DNA from: Porpolomopsis calyptriformis
Taxonomy: Eukaryota; Basidiomycota; Agaricomycetes; Agaricales; Hygrophoraceae
Direction of reading: 5' to 3'
Length of the DNA stretch: 64,000 nt
Assembly (NCBI GenBank): GCA_951640195.1
Contig: OX621163.1
Location: forward strand, 2,356,001 to 2,420,000
Positions 33,561 to 44,190 of the stretch are shown here, in pieces. The notes under the pieces are model-generated. The model did not search any database and was not told the DNA's origin. It worked only from the letters and a program-made list of their open reading frames with translations. A program made the position numbers and the translations under genes. The stretch's first letter is position 1, and each line of letters begins with the position of its first letter.

Positions 33561-34838
33561 CTAGGTTGCGCCATTATAAACTGGGGGTTGAAGTAGGTGT
33601 CCATCTGGGTCAAACCAGTGGTAGCGGTTGTCCAACTCCCGGGCACGTCGCAACCAAGTTTCAGCTAGCTCCCTACACATCACTGCATTCTCCTCCAAGT
33701 CAAGGATCCTTTCATACTTGGCATCCATCATCGAGCGGTAGCTGTTCCAGGCAGTATAGAGTTAGTTGGCAACACGATGGATGTGGTGCGAGATGGGGTC
33801 TTCGGGGATAGTGGGGGTGGTGACGTCGGATTCATCCTGGTCCGGTATAACCATCAAAAGTTGGCACCCAACTTGATACGCCTCCAGCCAATCTTCAAGT
33901 TGATTCTTCTTGTTGTCAAAGTCGCTATCCTTGTCGAACGTGTACCAGTGATGGTTGTAGTTGAGTTCGCATCAACGTGCTCCAGAAATAAAAGGGACGT
34001 AGGTTTCGGGGCACCCAGATAGGTGCTTGACCTTGGCAAAGGGGAGCCCTCGGTAGTTACGATTTCGTCCCAGCTTGTCAATAGTATCGGTGCGTTGTTT
34101 CGGCTTCTTGAACCGTCGGTGTCAGGACCAAGGTTCCAAGGGGGTTCTCTGGGCCTAGCACGACACAATATAGAGCTGATAAGTGATCCAAAGGGACTGT
34201 TGGATTCAGGACGGAACCACAGTATGTAGACAAGTAAGTCAAAACTAGGGAGTCTACTACGAAAAAGCGTATCTTTATATATGAAGCAATAAAAGGGAAA
34301 TCTATGAAGGACTATAAGGGACGAGTGTTTGAAGGTCATAGGGACCTGATATGTAAGGGATAATGGTCCATAATATAGTCTTTAAAGGGGGTTCAATAGG
34401 AGTACAGAATGAAGTGAAATGAAAGGGTGAAAGGGACCGTCATAGATGATCCGAGTGCCACAGTGGCTCAGAGTGCGCGAAACGAGTGTGCTCGTTTCGC
34501 GCAGCTTTCAAGGAGCCCGATGAACCAAGTTTGGAGTGAATCCAATCACTGGTTCTTGAGTTACGGTCGCTTTAGTGATTTTGGCATAATCACTATAAAA
34601 GGTGCGCGGAATGAGTATACTCGTTTCGCGCAAGGTGTCACAACGTCACCTGAGAGTGCGCAAAATGAGTGTGCTCATTTGGCGCAGATATTTCTGACAG
34701 TTGGGCAACCAAGACACTGTCGGACGAGAAGGAGGAGGAAGAGGAATCAGGGGGAAGGTTGGAGGTAGAAGCAGGGGGGTTCCCTCGGGGTGGACGCCTC
34801 CCAGTCGACTTGCAGGCGTAAAGCACTTGGCGGGGCAT
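33561..34838 (-). pseudogene. ORF3 of A2, split by a D solo LTR
   Basis: ATG at 34838 and stop TAG at 33561, matching A1 ORF3. The N-terminus reads MPRQVLYACKSTGRRPPRG: the H3-like ARKS has become ACKS through CGC to TGC. The LTR at 34120-34699 interrupts it. Codons corresponding to CGA in the parent became CAA (A1: TGA) and TAA, showing C-to-T change on both strands. Between insertion and stop the helical WLRRARELD region is preserved. Confidence 0.82.
34120..34699 (-). repeat. Solo LTR of family D in A2 ORF3
   Basis: 580 bp, TGTCAGAAATAT...TGACA on the minus strand. The 5 bp duplication is GTCGG (34115-34119) and GTTGG (34700-34704), differing by one C/T at a CpG. Three palindromic modules lie at about 34471-34505, 34600-34634 and 34655-34689. 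The first contains a perfect GCGCGAAACGAG/CTCGTTTCGCGC inverted repeat. Confidence 0.92.
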
Positions 34839-34952
34839 TTCGTGCTTCTTTTGATGATTGTCGGGAAGGGGAAGTCCTTATAATTGTTGGAGATTGAAAA
34901 AGAGAAAAAGAGATTCAATGATTGTGATGTCAGTAGTATTTGTGAAAGAGAG

Positions 34953-36046
34953 TTAAGTCGCCACTTGAATAGACTTTTCATAATTCATCAAGACGTCTTT
35001 TGCATGCTTGAGGTTCCATTGTGGTTCCCAGGTGGCTGCCTCTATCGGGTAGCCTTTCTACTTGATTAAGTATTGTCGATTTCATTTTCCTGGGGTGTGA
35101 TTTAAGATACGTTCCACTTCATACTCGGGCTCTCCTTCGATCACATCCAGAGGTGGTCAGAGATTGTCATCTTCTTTGATTGGGGGGTGGAGATCAAGAT
35201 TCTCCTCTAGAGCCTTGAGTAGTGAAACGTGAAACACGGGATGAATCCTCCATGACAGCGGTAGCTTTAGTCGGTAAGCCACAGGCAATACTTGTTTTAG
35301 AATTATAAAAGGTCCGAGCTGGCAGACATCCAGTTTCTTTGCTGGCCAGCCAGTTTTCAAATTCTTGGCATCAAGCCAGACCCTTTGTCCTTCACAAAAT
35401 GTGGGTTCCTTTTGACGTTTTCGATTGGCATAGAGCTTCATTGAGTTAGCGGTCTTTTGAAGAGACTCTTCAGCATTCTCTCTAGCTCTAGTAAGCTGCA
35501 CATAAAACTCGTTGGCATTGGGATTTGAGGTTTGGGTTGGAACTGATAAGGGGGTGTGAGGATGTCGACCATATTCAAGCCAGAAGGGGGATTGGTGAGT
35601 GGAGGAATGTTCTCAGTTGTTATAAGTGAACTCCGCTGGGGCTAACCAATCTTTCCAATCGTCTTGCATGAAGTTAGTGTAGAGCCGTACGTACTGCTCT
35701 AACTCTTGATTGGTTCATTTGGTTTGTCCATCTGTTTGGGGGTGATAGGTGGTAGAAAGCCCAGAAGTGGTTCCTAGGAGTTCATTCAATGATGTAGCGA
35801 ATTTTGATGAGAATTGGGTTCCTCAATCGGTAATGATCTTCTCTGGCCATCCATGGTCCTTCCAGACATGTTCTTGAAATAGCGCAGCAGTTCCTTTAGC
35901 AGACAGGTTTCTAGTTGTTGGGATGAAGTGAGCCCATTTGGTGAATCTGTCTACCACAACTAGAATGGCATTGAATCCTTTTGAGTTAGGGAGTTCCATG
36001 ATTAGATCAGCAGTGATCTGTTGCCATGGTTTAGTAGGAGGGGGTA
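34953..36046 (-). pseudogene. pol: A2 pol, C-terminal part: integrase core to chromodomain
   Basis: It resumes after element E with PLPPPTKPWQQITADLIMELP and continues through VVVDRFTKW, the integrase core and the GPFIILKQV linker to a chromodomain interrupted by stops, with the pol stop TAA at 34953-34955. IITD*GTQF carries CGA to TGA (35821-35826 region). The part upstream of E lies at 52085-54569. Confidence 0.85.
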
Positions 36047-36050
36047 ACGG

Positions 36051-36649
36051 TGATACGACCCCTCCATCCCCTGAGCACCGTATATTCAACTATACGAATA
36101 CTAGACACCTACCAAGTCCTTCGAACACAAACTCGAATGCTCCCGATAGCTCCCAAACATCCCGAACGACTTCGAGAATCATCAAACGCTCCGAACGCGA
36201 TCGAAGCTTTCCGAACGCGAATGAAAGTTTGTATATCAAAGGGAAGACACTATTCAAAGGCATTGGTTCTCTTCTATTTCTCCCTTTTCATTCAATTCCT
36301 TCATTCCCATTTACTACTTTTCCCTTAGATCATTAGAGAGGCTCCCCTTTTATCATATACACTCAAAGGGATCCTTGTACTAGAAGATATATATACTGTA
36401 TGTTGTAGCTAGTGATCTAACAAGTCAGATATTTGCTTCTCTCTCGCTCTCGAGTCTAGATCCTCTTTAGATCTTCTAAGACTTCCTCTTTCAACTTCCC
36501 GATCCTTCCGATTCCCCAATTGATCACGTTCGCGAATGATCGAAGACTCCCTTTCCACAATTATCGATCATAGGCTGTGTCGAGACTCTTTATAGTCATC
36601 CTCACACCTTGTTCTGTGTTCAGTTCTCATACATGAAGCAGACGTATCA
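36051..36649 (+). repeat. 5' LTR of element E
   Basis: 599 bp, ends TGATACGACC and CAGACGTATCA. It contains several TTCGNGAACG-like stretches. The partner at 51482-52080 has the same length, with scattered transitions. Confidence 0.94.
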
Positions 36650-36652
36650 TTT

Positions 36653-36670
36653 TGGAGCCCACCGCGAGGG
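36653..36670 (+). other. Primer-binding site of element E (TGG type)
   Basis: TGGAGCCCACCGCGAGGG begins 3 bases after the LTR. A TGG start is what pairs with the CCA end of a tRNA. I cannot name the tRNA from this sequence. No matching segment occurs in the E LTR, so self-priming is not suggested. Confidence 0.6.
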
Positions 36671-36728
36671 CCCACTATTAAAATCTTAAAAGATTCCTTC
36701 GACTCAGTCCTTCGAACCGCTGTTCCCA

Positions 36729-37513
36729 ATGCACAATCGAGTCACTCGAAGTACTACCCTACAAGATAGATTCACTCGGAACACCAATCCGACCCAACTA
36801 ACACTTCCCAGCTCTCAAGAAAATCGAAATACAACTTTGATCAACAATCCTGATTCGCCTGATGAACCCTCTTCTACCTTATCGCTTTCGTCTTTATCCT
36901 CGATTTCTACAACAACAATGACGACTCCACCAACTCTAGTTATGCCTGCTTGTGGTCACTCGACCGCCCCGAAGTTCAATCCCGAACAACCTTGTGAACT
37001 TTGAAGATACTTCCAAGACCTTAGAGGTCTTTTCACTAATTGTAGCATCACCGACGACGATGCTAAGAAGACTTACACCTGCAAGTACATCGACATCGAT
37101 ACCTCCGAACTCTGGGAATACCAAACAGAGTTCCAAGCTGGACATACATTCGACGAATTCGTCGCCGCCATCTATAAGCTATACCCAGGATCAGAAGACG
37201 ATCGAAAGTGGTCCATCGCCGATATGGACAAAATAGTCGGAGAACAGCTTCGACTAGGAATCATGAACACAAACAAACTCGGAGCGTATTTCCGATCGTT
37301 CCTGGCAATTACCAAATTTCTGCGATCGAAGAACAGAATCTCTAAAGCGGAACAAAGTTGCGCTTTCGTCCAAGGATTCCAACCCGAACTCTGGACTAGA
37401 ATCGTCCGACAACTGGAGATCAAGTTCCCCAACCACTTCCCCGACGATCCTTATGGGGTAAATGATATCAACGAGGCGGCCCATTTCGTTCTCTATGGAA
37501 CGTCTCTGAACAC
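36729..37513 (+). pseudogene. gag: Gag of element E, N-terminal part
   Basis: ATG at 36729 (MHNRVTRSTTLQDRF), then a Ser/Thr-rich region and the gag core (RYFQDLRGLFTNC, WEYQTEFQAGHTFDEFV, AYFRSFLAITKFL, WTRIVRQLEIKFPNHFP). One TGA (37002-37004) stands where CGA is likely. C2 cuts the frame at 37518. Removing C2 plus one CTTCT (6672 bp) restores the frame exactly at 44191. Confidence 0.85.
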
Positions 37514-37518
37514 CTTCT

Positions 37519-37887
37519 TGTTATGATTCAGTAGTCGAAGGGTTTTACTTCTCGCGTTGGAGGGGCTGATGAGGGAAATGGAATTCGACTAAAGAGTGGG
37601 GGAGCTAACTAGGAATCGAACTTAACCTACTGACTAAAGATCAGGCTTTATATACTAACTACCTGAGTCACCATGAGTCAGTCGTGTGTACGATTACAAA
37701 GCGGAATCCGGAATGTGACTAGTGAAGAGTCACGAAAACAATAGCGGAAACGGAATGTGACTCGTGAAAGAGTCGGAAGGAAGGTACATGTGATCAATCT
37801 ATATATAAAACAGTAAAGCGGAAGGATAAACGGAATGAAGACTGATCAAGTATGACTAAAAGGAAAAAGAAAAAAGTGTCCGTGACA
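37519..37887 (-). repeat. 3' LTR of C2
   Basis: 369 bp. Minus-strand TATATAAA at 37647-37654; TGAGTCA boxes at 37664-37670 and 37674-37680; self-primer segment 37612-37623. The AATTTCGGGACGAAATT palindrome lies just outside at 37905-37923. Confidence 0.95.
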
Positions 37888-37967
37888 TACACCCACACTA
37901 AAAGGAATTTCGTCCCGAAATTCGAGGCGGCTTCGAGAGTGTTGAGGGGTGTGGAGGAGGCGAAGGA

Positions 37968-38546
37968 CTAGATTAAGTCCTTGTTGGAGACGGCGGTCGA
38001 CAGGGAAATAATGTCGGCTGGGGAAGTATTGTCGTCGTCAGGGATGGTGATGGGGTTCGACGACGAACCGGGGGGAACGATGAGCGGACCTGGGAAAACA
38101 GGAGGGACCGGGGAATCAAGATGGGGAAGTACCTTTACGACTTCCTCGTATTTCGTCTCCCAGTGTTTGGCCTGTTCTCGCCAATACTCACTCACTCTTC
38201 TCTTTCCATCCAAGCTCATTCCTTGATTATACAATTCTTCGTTCAATCTCGCGATTTCGTTTTTATAGTATTCGACGTCCTTCTGTAACGACTCGATGAT
38301 TTGCTCGGGTGGGATGGGAGGCGCGATAATTTCCTCTGGCCATATGGGAAGGTCTCGGTTGCGCGTGCGTCGGTTGTGCTGCCAGAGTTGTCCGGCGAGC
38401 TCAGCTTCACTGTAGGCGGAGGAGGTGGAAGCGAGCGGAGGGGGAGCGCGACGAGGGGGTTGCCCTCCAGTGGACATATGAGGAGTGCGGGGTGGACGAC
38501 CACCAGTTGATTTGCGAGCGGTTTGGTGTGAGCGTTCTGCGGGCAT
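37968..38546 (-). CDS. ORF3 of C2: intact histone H3 tail-like protein
   Basis: 192 codons, ATG at 38546, same place as in C1. The N-terminus MPAERSHQTARKSTGGRPPR carries nine consecutive residues of H3 (Q5 to G13), then R/P/P/R where H3 has K14/A15/P16/R17; a second STGG follows. Met1 is followed by Pro, so it should be removed, leaving the mimic close to a free N-terminus as in H3. A helical region (about residues 77-139) may dimerise, and NPITIPDDD near residue 165 resembles a SUMO-interacting motif. Differences from C1 are scattered and the H3-like core is unchanged between the two copies. Function unknown; chromatin-factor recruitment is inference. Confidence 0.88.
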   Translation of the reverse strand: MPAERSHQTARKSTGGRPPRTPHMSTGGQPPRRAPPPLASTSSAYSEAELAGQLWQHNRRTRNRDLPIWPEEIIAPPIPPEQIIESLQKDVEYYKNEIARLNEELYNQGMSLDGKRRVSEYWREQAKHWETKYEEVVKVLPHLDSPVPPVFPGPLIVPPGSSSNPITIPDDDNTSPADIISLSTAVSNKDLI

Positions 38547-38664
38547 AGTGATGTCGATTTCTAGTGAAAGACGGAGATGAAAGAGATTATAAGGATGTGT
38601 CGGAGTTTGGAATGGTGATGAAGTGAAAATATAAACGAGGGGAGTTGATACCGTGAAAGAACGA

Positions 38665-41600
38665 TTAGGTCGCCGTTTGAATTGAGTGTTCGTATTCTAG
38701 AATTCGTTCTTTCGCATGGAGGAGGTTCTTCTTCGGCTCCCAAGTTGCTTCCTCAATGGGATAGCCGACCCATTTAACCAAATACGTACGACGTCGGGTA
38801 GACCTGTGGTGTTGGAGAATTTGTTCGACCTCGTATTCTTCTTTCTCTTGAATGACATCCGGAGGTGGATGGAGATTATCATCTACTTCCTCTGGATGGA
38901 GATCGGAGTTGATATTAGCGGGTCTCAGGAGTGAAACGTGAAAGACGTCGTGTATTTTCCATGATAAGGGAAGGGCCAGGCGATAAGAGACTTTTCCGAT
39001 TTTTTCTAGAACTTTGAATGGTCCAGTACATCGGACATCAAGCTTGAGGGTTGGACGACCTGTTTTTAAGTTATGGGTATCAAGATAAACAAATTGACCT
39101 ATTTGGAGTTGGGTATCTTTCCATTTACGATCTGCGAAGCGTTTCATAGTTTCGGCTGTTGTTTCTAGAGCTTTTGTGGCTTCTTTACGGGCTTCTGTGA
39201 GATGATCGTGAAAGGCATCTGCTGCAGGATTGGAAGTAGGGATCGCAGGGATAGACGGGACAAAGGGATGTTGGCCAGTGTCAAGGTAAAAGGGAGTGTG
39301 TTTCGTCAAGGAATGTTGTCGGTTATTATACGTGAATTCAGCTGGGGACAGCCAGTTGGACCAATCGTCTTGCATAAAGTTTGTATATAAACGAAGGTAT
39401 TGTTCAAGTTCTTGATTGGTGCATTCCGTTTGACTATCAGTTTGGGGATGATAAGCGGTGGATAGACCGGAGATGATTCCCAAATGAGTATTGAGAGCTT
39501 TCGCGAATTTGGAAGCGAATTGAGTTCCTCAATCAGTTATGATCTTCTTTGGCCAGCCATGGTATTTCCATACGTTGTCCCTGAAGAGTTTTGCGACTCC
39601 TTCTGCAGAAATATTCGATGTCGTCGGGATAAAGTGAGCGCATTTGGTAAAGCGATCGACAACGACTAAGATAGCATCATAGCCAGATGATTGGGGGAGT
39701 TCCACGATCAGATCGGCGGTGATTTCTTCCCAAGGTCGAGACGAAGGGGGAATAGGTTCCAGGAGACCTGCAGGCTTCGAAGGATAGAGCTTGACTTGTT
39801 GGCAGGTTGGACAGGATGATACGAATACACGGATGTCAGGGGCAGCACTACTCCAGGTGTAGTTCCGCAACACAAGCTCACGTGTCTTCTCGATTCCGGG
39901 ATGGCCTCCATGAGGTAGGGAGTGGGTCAATCGAATTATCTCTGTGCGTAGCGATACGTCCGCTGGCACGACAATACGATCTCCTGCATCTCTCACAATT
40001 CCGTCAGTGAAGGAGTAGCCGGAAGAGGAATCGGATAATTTGATGCGAATGTCCTCTGGGATTTGATTGAAGTCGGGGAAGCGAAGTCTTGACATGAAAG
40101 AGGGTTCAGACATGGAAATGATAGCATTGATAAAATGTTCGGGAGGGAGGAGGGCTTTGCCTTCTAGTTCTTCTTTTTCTGTACAACGGTGGTCGGGTCG
40201 GCGGGAGAGTCCATCGGCTTTGTTCTTGACTCCAGGGGAATACTCGATCTTGAAGTCAAATCTGCCTAAGAATTCCATCCAATGTGCTTGTCGTCTGGAG
40301 AGGGATCTGTTCTGCATGAAATACTTGAGTGCTAAATTGTCTGTTTTTATCAATACAGTATCCCTTGCGCCCTCTAAAAGATAGCGCCAATACTTGAGGG
40401 AAGTGACGATCGCAAGCATTTCCAGATCATGGGTAGGATAGTTGTACTTGGCAGGGAGCAGGGATTTCGAGAAAAAAACCAACGGGGTGCCAACCATTGT
40501 CGTGTTTTTGAGATAAGACTGCGCCAATACCAAAATCAGAGGCATTGGTCTCCAAGAGGTAAGGAAGGTCTGGCCGTGGGGTAAGAAGGACAGGGGCTGT
40601 AGTGACAAGATGTTTGAGTTGTTCAAAGGCTTTTTGACACAAAGGAGACCAATCCCAAGGTTGGTCTTTCCGTAAAAGTCCGCAGGGGGGATGAACGACT
40701 GAGGAGAAACTTTTGATATAACGTCGCCAGAAGTTGGTGGTGCCAAGGAAGGATTGGAGGTCTCGCAGTTTTTGGGGTGTCGGCCAATTGATAATAGTGT
40801 CTACCTTCTTTGGGTTGATGGCGAGTTGACCTTTACTAATGATTGTACCAAGATATGTAACAGAAGTCTTTTCCATTTGGCATTTGACAGGTTTGGTGGA
40901 TAGTTGATTCTTCTCCATGAGTTTAAGGGTTTCGTCAGTCCAGTGACGGATTTCTTCGGGGGTGTCGCCCATAATGAGAATGTCGTCAATATAGATGTGA
41001 ACACAGCCAGAGTCCAGAATGGGTTTAAAGAGAACGTCTATCATTCGTTGAAAAGATGCTGGGGAGTTTCGTAGTCCAAAGAACATAACAGTCGGTTCAA
41101 AGAGTCCTCGATTAGTGATGAAAGCTGCTTTCCATTCGTCACCTTCCTTGAGTCGTATGTTGTTAAATCCCCATCGAATATCGATGACAGTGAAGAGCGA
41201 AGCAGTAGCAAGCTTCGGTACTTGCAGGATTTCCGATAGAAGGGGGAGGGGATAACGATCAGGAATGGTTTTCGAGTTGATGTAGCAATAGTCCTGGATG
41301 GGACGTAGACCAGCACTGAGACCTTTAGCATTGATCTCTTCAGCCTTTTTCGCAAAGAAGAAAGGAGCAGCTTGTGGTGATTTCGATGGACATATTCGAC
41401 CTGTTCTGAGATTTTCGTCAATAAACTTATTAAGTTCCACCTGTTCATAGGGGGAAAGGGGATAGAGTTTTCCAACTTGAAATTTGGTGTTCGGGTAGAG
41501 GTTGATCGCATGATCAAAGGAACGTCGAGGAGGAAATTTGTCGAATTCTGTGGTATGGAAAACACGCCAGAAATTATGATAACGACTGGGAATGAAGGAT

Positions 41601-42233
41601 TTGATGTCCTCCTCGATGGAAACTGGTCGGGAGTGGTCAACTCCAACCAAACGGATAAAGGAGTCATGTTTCAGACTCGAATCAAAGACGTAGAGTTCTT
41701 CCTGTGGGGGCAACACTCCGACTTGCATACTACTGAACAGCGTGTCACCAGACGCAAAGGTTAAGGTGCCTTTTCTCCAATTGATGGTGGGGTTGTGTCG
41801 CAAGAGCCATGGGAAGCCGAGGATGACCTGTGGCTTTTTTCCTAAGTTGGTGACCTCCAACCGGATTCGTTCTTGAAAAGATAGATCTGGTGCCTCGATA
41901 AACAGGTCTGTGTCGTGCGTGATGGGACCTCCTCGGTTCTCGGAACCATCAGCGTTTCGTACCGGTACAACCTCATCCAACAGATAGGTCGATATCTCCA
42001 TTTGACGAACGAATGCTTCGTCAATAAAATTCCCTGAGGCGCCAGAGTCAATGAGTGCTATGATAGCCACTCATCGAAGATTGTCGGCACTCGTGATCCA
42101 AAGATAGAATTCGAGAGCGCCTTTGCCCTGTTCAAGTGTGCCAAGAAAACGAAAACTTTTCGTAGATGGTGGTACACATACATGGGACACAGCCAAAGTG
42201 CTTGGGCATTTAGCACTTGGCTGGACTAAAAAT
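38665..42233 (-). pseudogene. pol: Pol of C2: protease, RT, RNase H, integrase, chromodomain
   Basis: Starts in the -1 frame at the gag stop. Protease ALIDSGASGNFIDE (about 42030); RT with SFQRMIDVLF and YIDD (about 40990); RNase H (TNASDFGIGAVLS); H2C2; integrase with ITADLIVELP, IITD and the later helix; chromodomain EYEVEQIL...YLVKWVGYP...TWEP (about 38700-38850). Defects: TGA at 42071 and 39529 (CGA class), and one extra A in an A-run near 40471 that shifts the frame relative to C1. Otherwise near full length. Confidence 0.92.
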
Positions 42234-43641
42234 CCTTTTGCTCTTTTAACGCTCGAGCTAGCGCAGCCCGTCTCTCCTTGTCCCAATTCGCGATTCCCAT
42301 ATCCTTCAGGTCGTCTTTTGCCGTCCTTTTTTCATCATCCTCTGGTACTTCCTCTATCCGCACTTCCGATTCTTCTGTATCAACCCGATTGATCGTTCGG
42401 ACATTTCGTCCTTTGCCTCGACCGCGATTTCCTCCTTTTCCTCGAGTAGAAGTTGAGGATTCTTGATGTGCCGGAACGTCTTCAGCACGTGGGCTTCGAC
42501 ATTTGTTGGCGTAATGTCCCTTTTTGCCACAGTTGTAACAAGTGATGGAGGAGTTATCTCGTTTCGCTGTTTTGAGAGAGGCTTCTTTTGATTCTTGTTT
42601 GACTGGGGATGAAGTGGTGGTAGTGGTGGAGCGGGAAGGGTTTCCTCGGGGATTCGATTTGGCTTCAGACTTCTTTCCTTTTTGATCTCGACTTGACCAC
42701 AACGCTTGTTCAGCTCGTTGCTCCTGGTACTGTTCCTCAAACTGGGCCGCTTTCGTCGTCCAGTCCAGTAAGGTCGACGGCATATTGTCCATCGAGTAGA
42801 TCCGCGTTCGGATCGGCTGGGGAAGTCCGGCTTTGTAAAACCGAAGTAGAGCGGTCTCGTTGTACTCAGTTCTTGCTGCGTGTTGCATGAACTGGAGGTT
42901 GTAGTCTTCTATCGTTCCTGTCATCTTCACTTTTTCTAGCTCGATCTGCGCCTTCGCCGCTGGGTTAATCCTTCCGAAAGCTTCCCTGAAATCGTCCAAA
43001 AATGTTGTGTAGTCCCATATGAAATTCCTCGTTCTATCAACTCCTTCCGTGAACAGTCGTCCCCAAGCCCATGGGTTGCCGTCACCGAGATAAGAGAGCA
43101 TGTAGACGATTTTCTGTTTGTCGTTGTAGTCCTTGACCACAAAATTGAGTCGACATTGGTGAATGAAATCTTCAAGCTTCTCGGAAGTTCCATTGTATTC
43201 GGTTGGATCAGCAATTTTAATTTTGGTGGGGGCTGGAGATGTAAGGGGAGCAGTTGTCTGGGCAGGTAGTTGAGTGGGAAAGGTTGATGGGATAAGAGGT
43301 TGGACGGATTCGGTTCTTCTTGTAGGGTAAACGAAAGGATTCGAGGGGGAAAGTCCAGGTCCCCGAAGTACAGATTGTCGTCGTGGGGGAGGGGTGGTTG
43401 GTTCTGAGTTTTCTTGTCGACTTTCTTTGAGAGCTTTTAATTCCTTTCGGAGTTCATCATTGACGTTGACTTCGTTGTAGTACCAGCCACGGAACTGATC
43501 GATTTGTGCTCTTAGATCTCTGAGCTCTTGTTCGATGTTGAATGGGATGACGTCTTCTTCTTCTTCTTGGATGGTAGGGGGGATGTTGCTGGGTCCGGGT
43601 GTGGGAACACTCTGATCGGCTTCGTATTCTTGTTGAGACAT
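42226..43641 (-). CDS. gag: Gag of C2
   Basis: Intact 471-residue Gag from ATG 43641 (MSQQEYEADQSVPTPG). Acidic and coiled N-terminus (about residues 30-75), Pro/Ser linker, gag core (IADPTEYNGTSEKLEDFI; LSYLGDGNPWAWGRLFTEG), a basic linker, CCHC knuckle CYNCGKKGHYANKC (about 42520-42480), Arg/Gly stretch and acidic C-terminus. It ends GAT TTT TAG and overlaps pol in the -1 frame. Confidence 0.93.
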   Translation of the reverse strand: MSQQEYEADQSVPTPGPSNIPPTIQEEEEDVIPFNIEQELRDLRAQIDQFRGWYYNEVNVNDELRKELKALKESRQENSEPTTPPPRRQSVLRGPGLSPSNPFVYPTRRTESVQPLIPSTFPTQLPAQTTAPLTSPAPTKIKIADPTEYNGTSEKLEDFIHQCRLNFVVKDYNDKQKIVYMLSYLGDGNPWAWGRLFTEGVDRTRNFIWDYTTFLDDFREAFGRINPAAKAQIELEKVKMTGTIEDYNLQFMQHAARTEYNETALLRFYKAGLPQPIRTRIYSMDNMPSTLLDWTTKAAQFEEQYQEQRAEQALWSSRDQKGKKSEAKSNPRGNPSRSTTTTTSSPVKQESKEASLKTAKRDNSSITCYNCGKKGHYANKCRSPRAEDVPAHQESSTSTRGKGGNRGRGKGRNVRTINRVDTEESEVRIEEVPEDDEKRTAKDDLKDMGIANWDKERRAALARALKEQKDF

Positions 43642-43804
43642 TGATGTTAGTGATGATGATGAGGGGGAAAGGGGGATGATGGATTGTGCAGGGGTTTGGA
43701 ATACTATAGGTTGAAAGGGAGTATCTGAATCTGCGGATGAGAAGATTGACCTTGTTAAGTCTTCGGCAGGATCCAGAGTGGAGGTAGTTTGATGTGCAAG
43801 AAGG

Positions 43805-43816
43805 AAGTTCGATTCT
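43805..43816 (-). other. Primer-binding site of C2 (self-primed type)
   Basis: AGAATCGAACTT on the minus strand directly follows the LTR. Its complement matches the LTR at 11/12 (37612-37623), about 24 bp downstream of the TATA box. The next bases CCTTCTTG are also shared with A and B leaders. Confidence 0.68.
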
Positions 43817-44185
43817 TGTTATGATTCAGTAGTCGAAGGGTTTTACTTCTCGCATTGGAGGGGCTGATGAGGGAAATGGAATTCGACTAAAGAGTGGGGG
43901 AGCTAACTAGGAATCGAACTTAACCTACTGACTAAAGATCAGGCTTTATATACTAACTACCTGAGTCGCCATGAGTCAGTCGTGTGTACGATTACAAAGC
44001 GGAATCCGGAATGTGACTAGTGAAGAGTCACAAAAACAATAGCAGAAACAGAATGTGACTCGTGAAAGAGTCGGAAGGAAGGTACATGTGATCAATCTAT
44101 ATATAAAACGGTAAAGCGGAAGGATAAACGGAATGAAGACTGATCAAGTATGACTAAAAGGAAAAAGAAAAAAGTGTCCGTGACA
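43817..44185 (-). repeat. 5' LTR of C2
   Basis: 369 bp, nearly identical to 37519-37887, consistent with recent insertion. Confidence 0.95.
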
Positions 44186-44190
44186 CTTCT

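Larger units (their letters stand above)
37519..44185 (-). mobile_element. Complete Ty3/gypsy chromovirus C2, 6.67 kb
   Basis: 369 bp LTRs at 37519-37887 and 43817-44185 are flanked by a perfect CTTCT duplication (37514-37518 and 44186-44190). Gag and ORF3 are intact. Pol has two TGA and one frameshift. It is the best-preserved element of the window and is nested in E, which is nested in A2. Confidence 0.96.
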
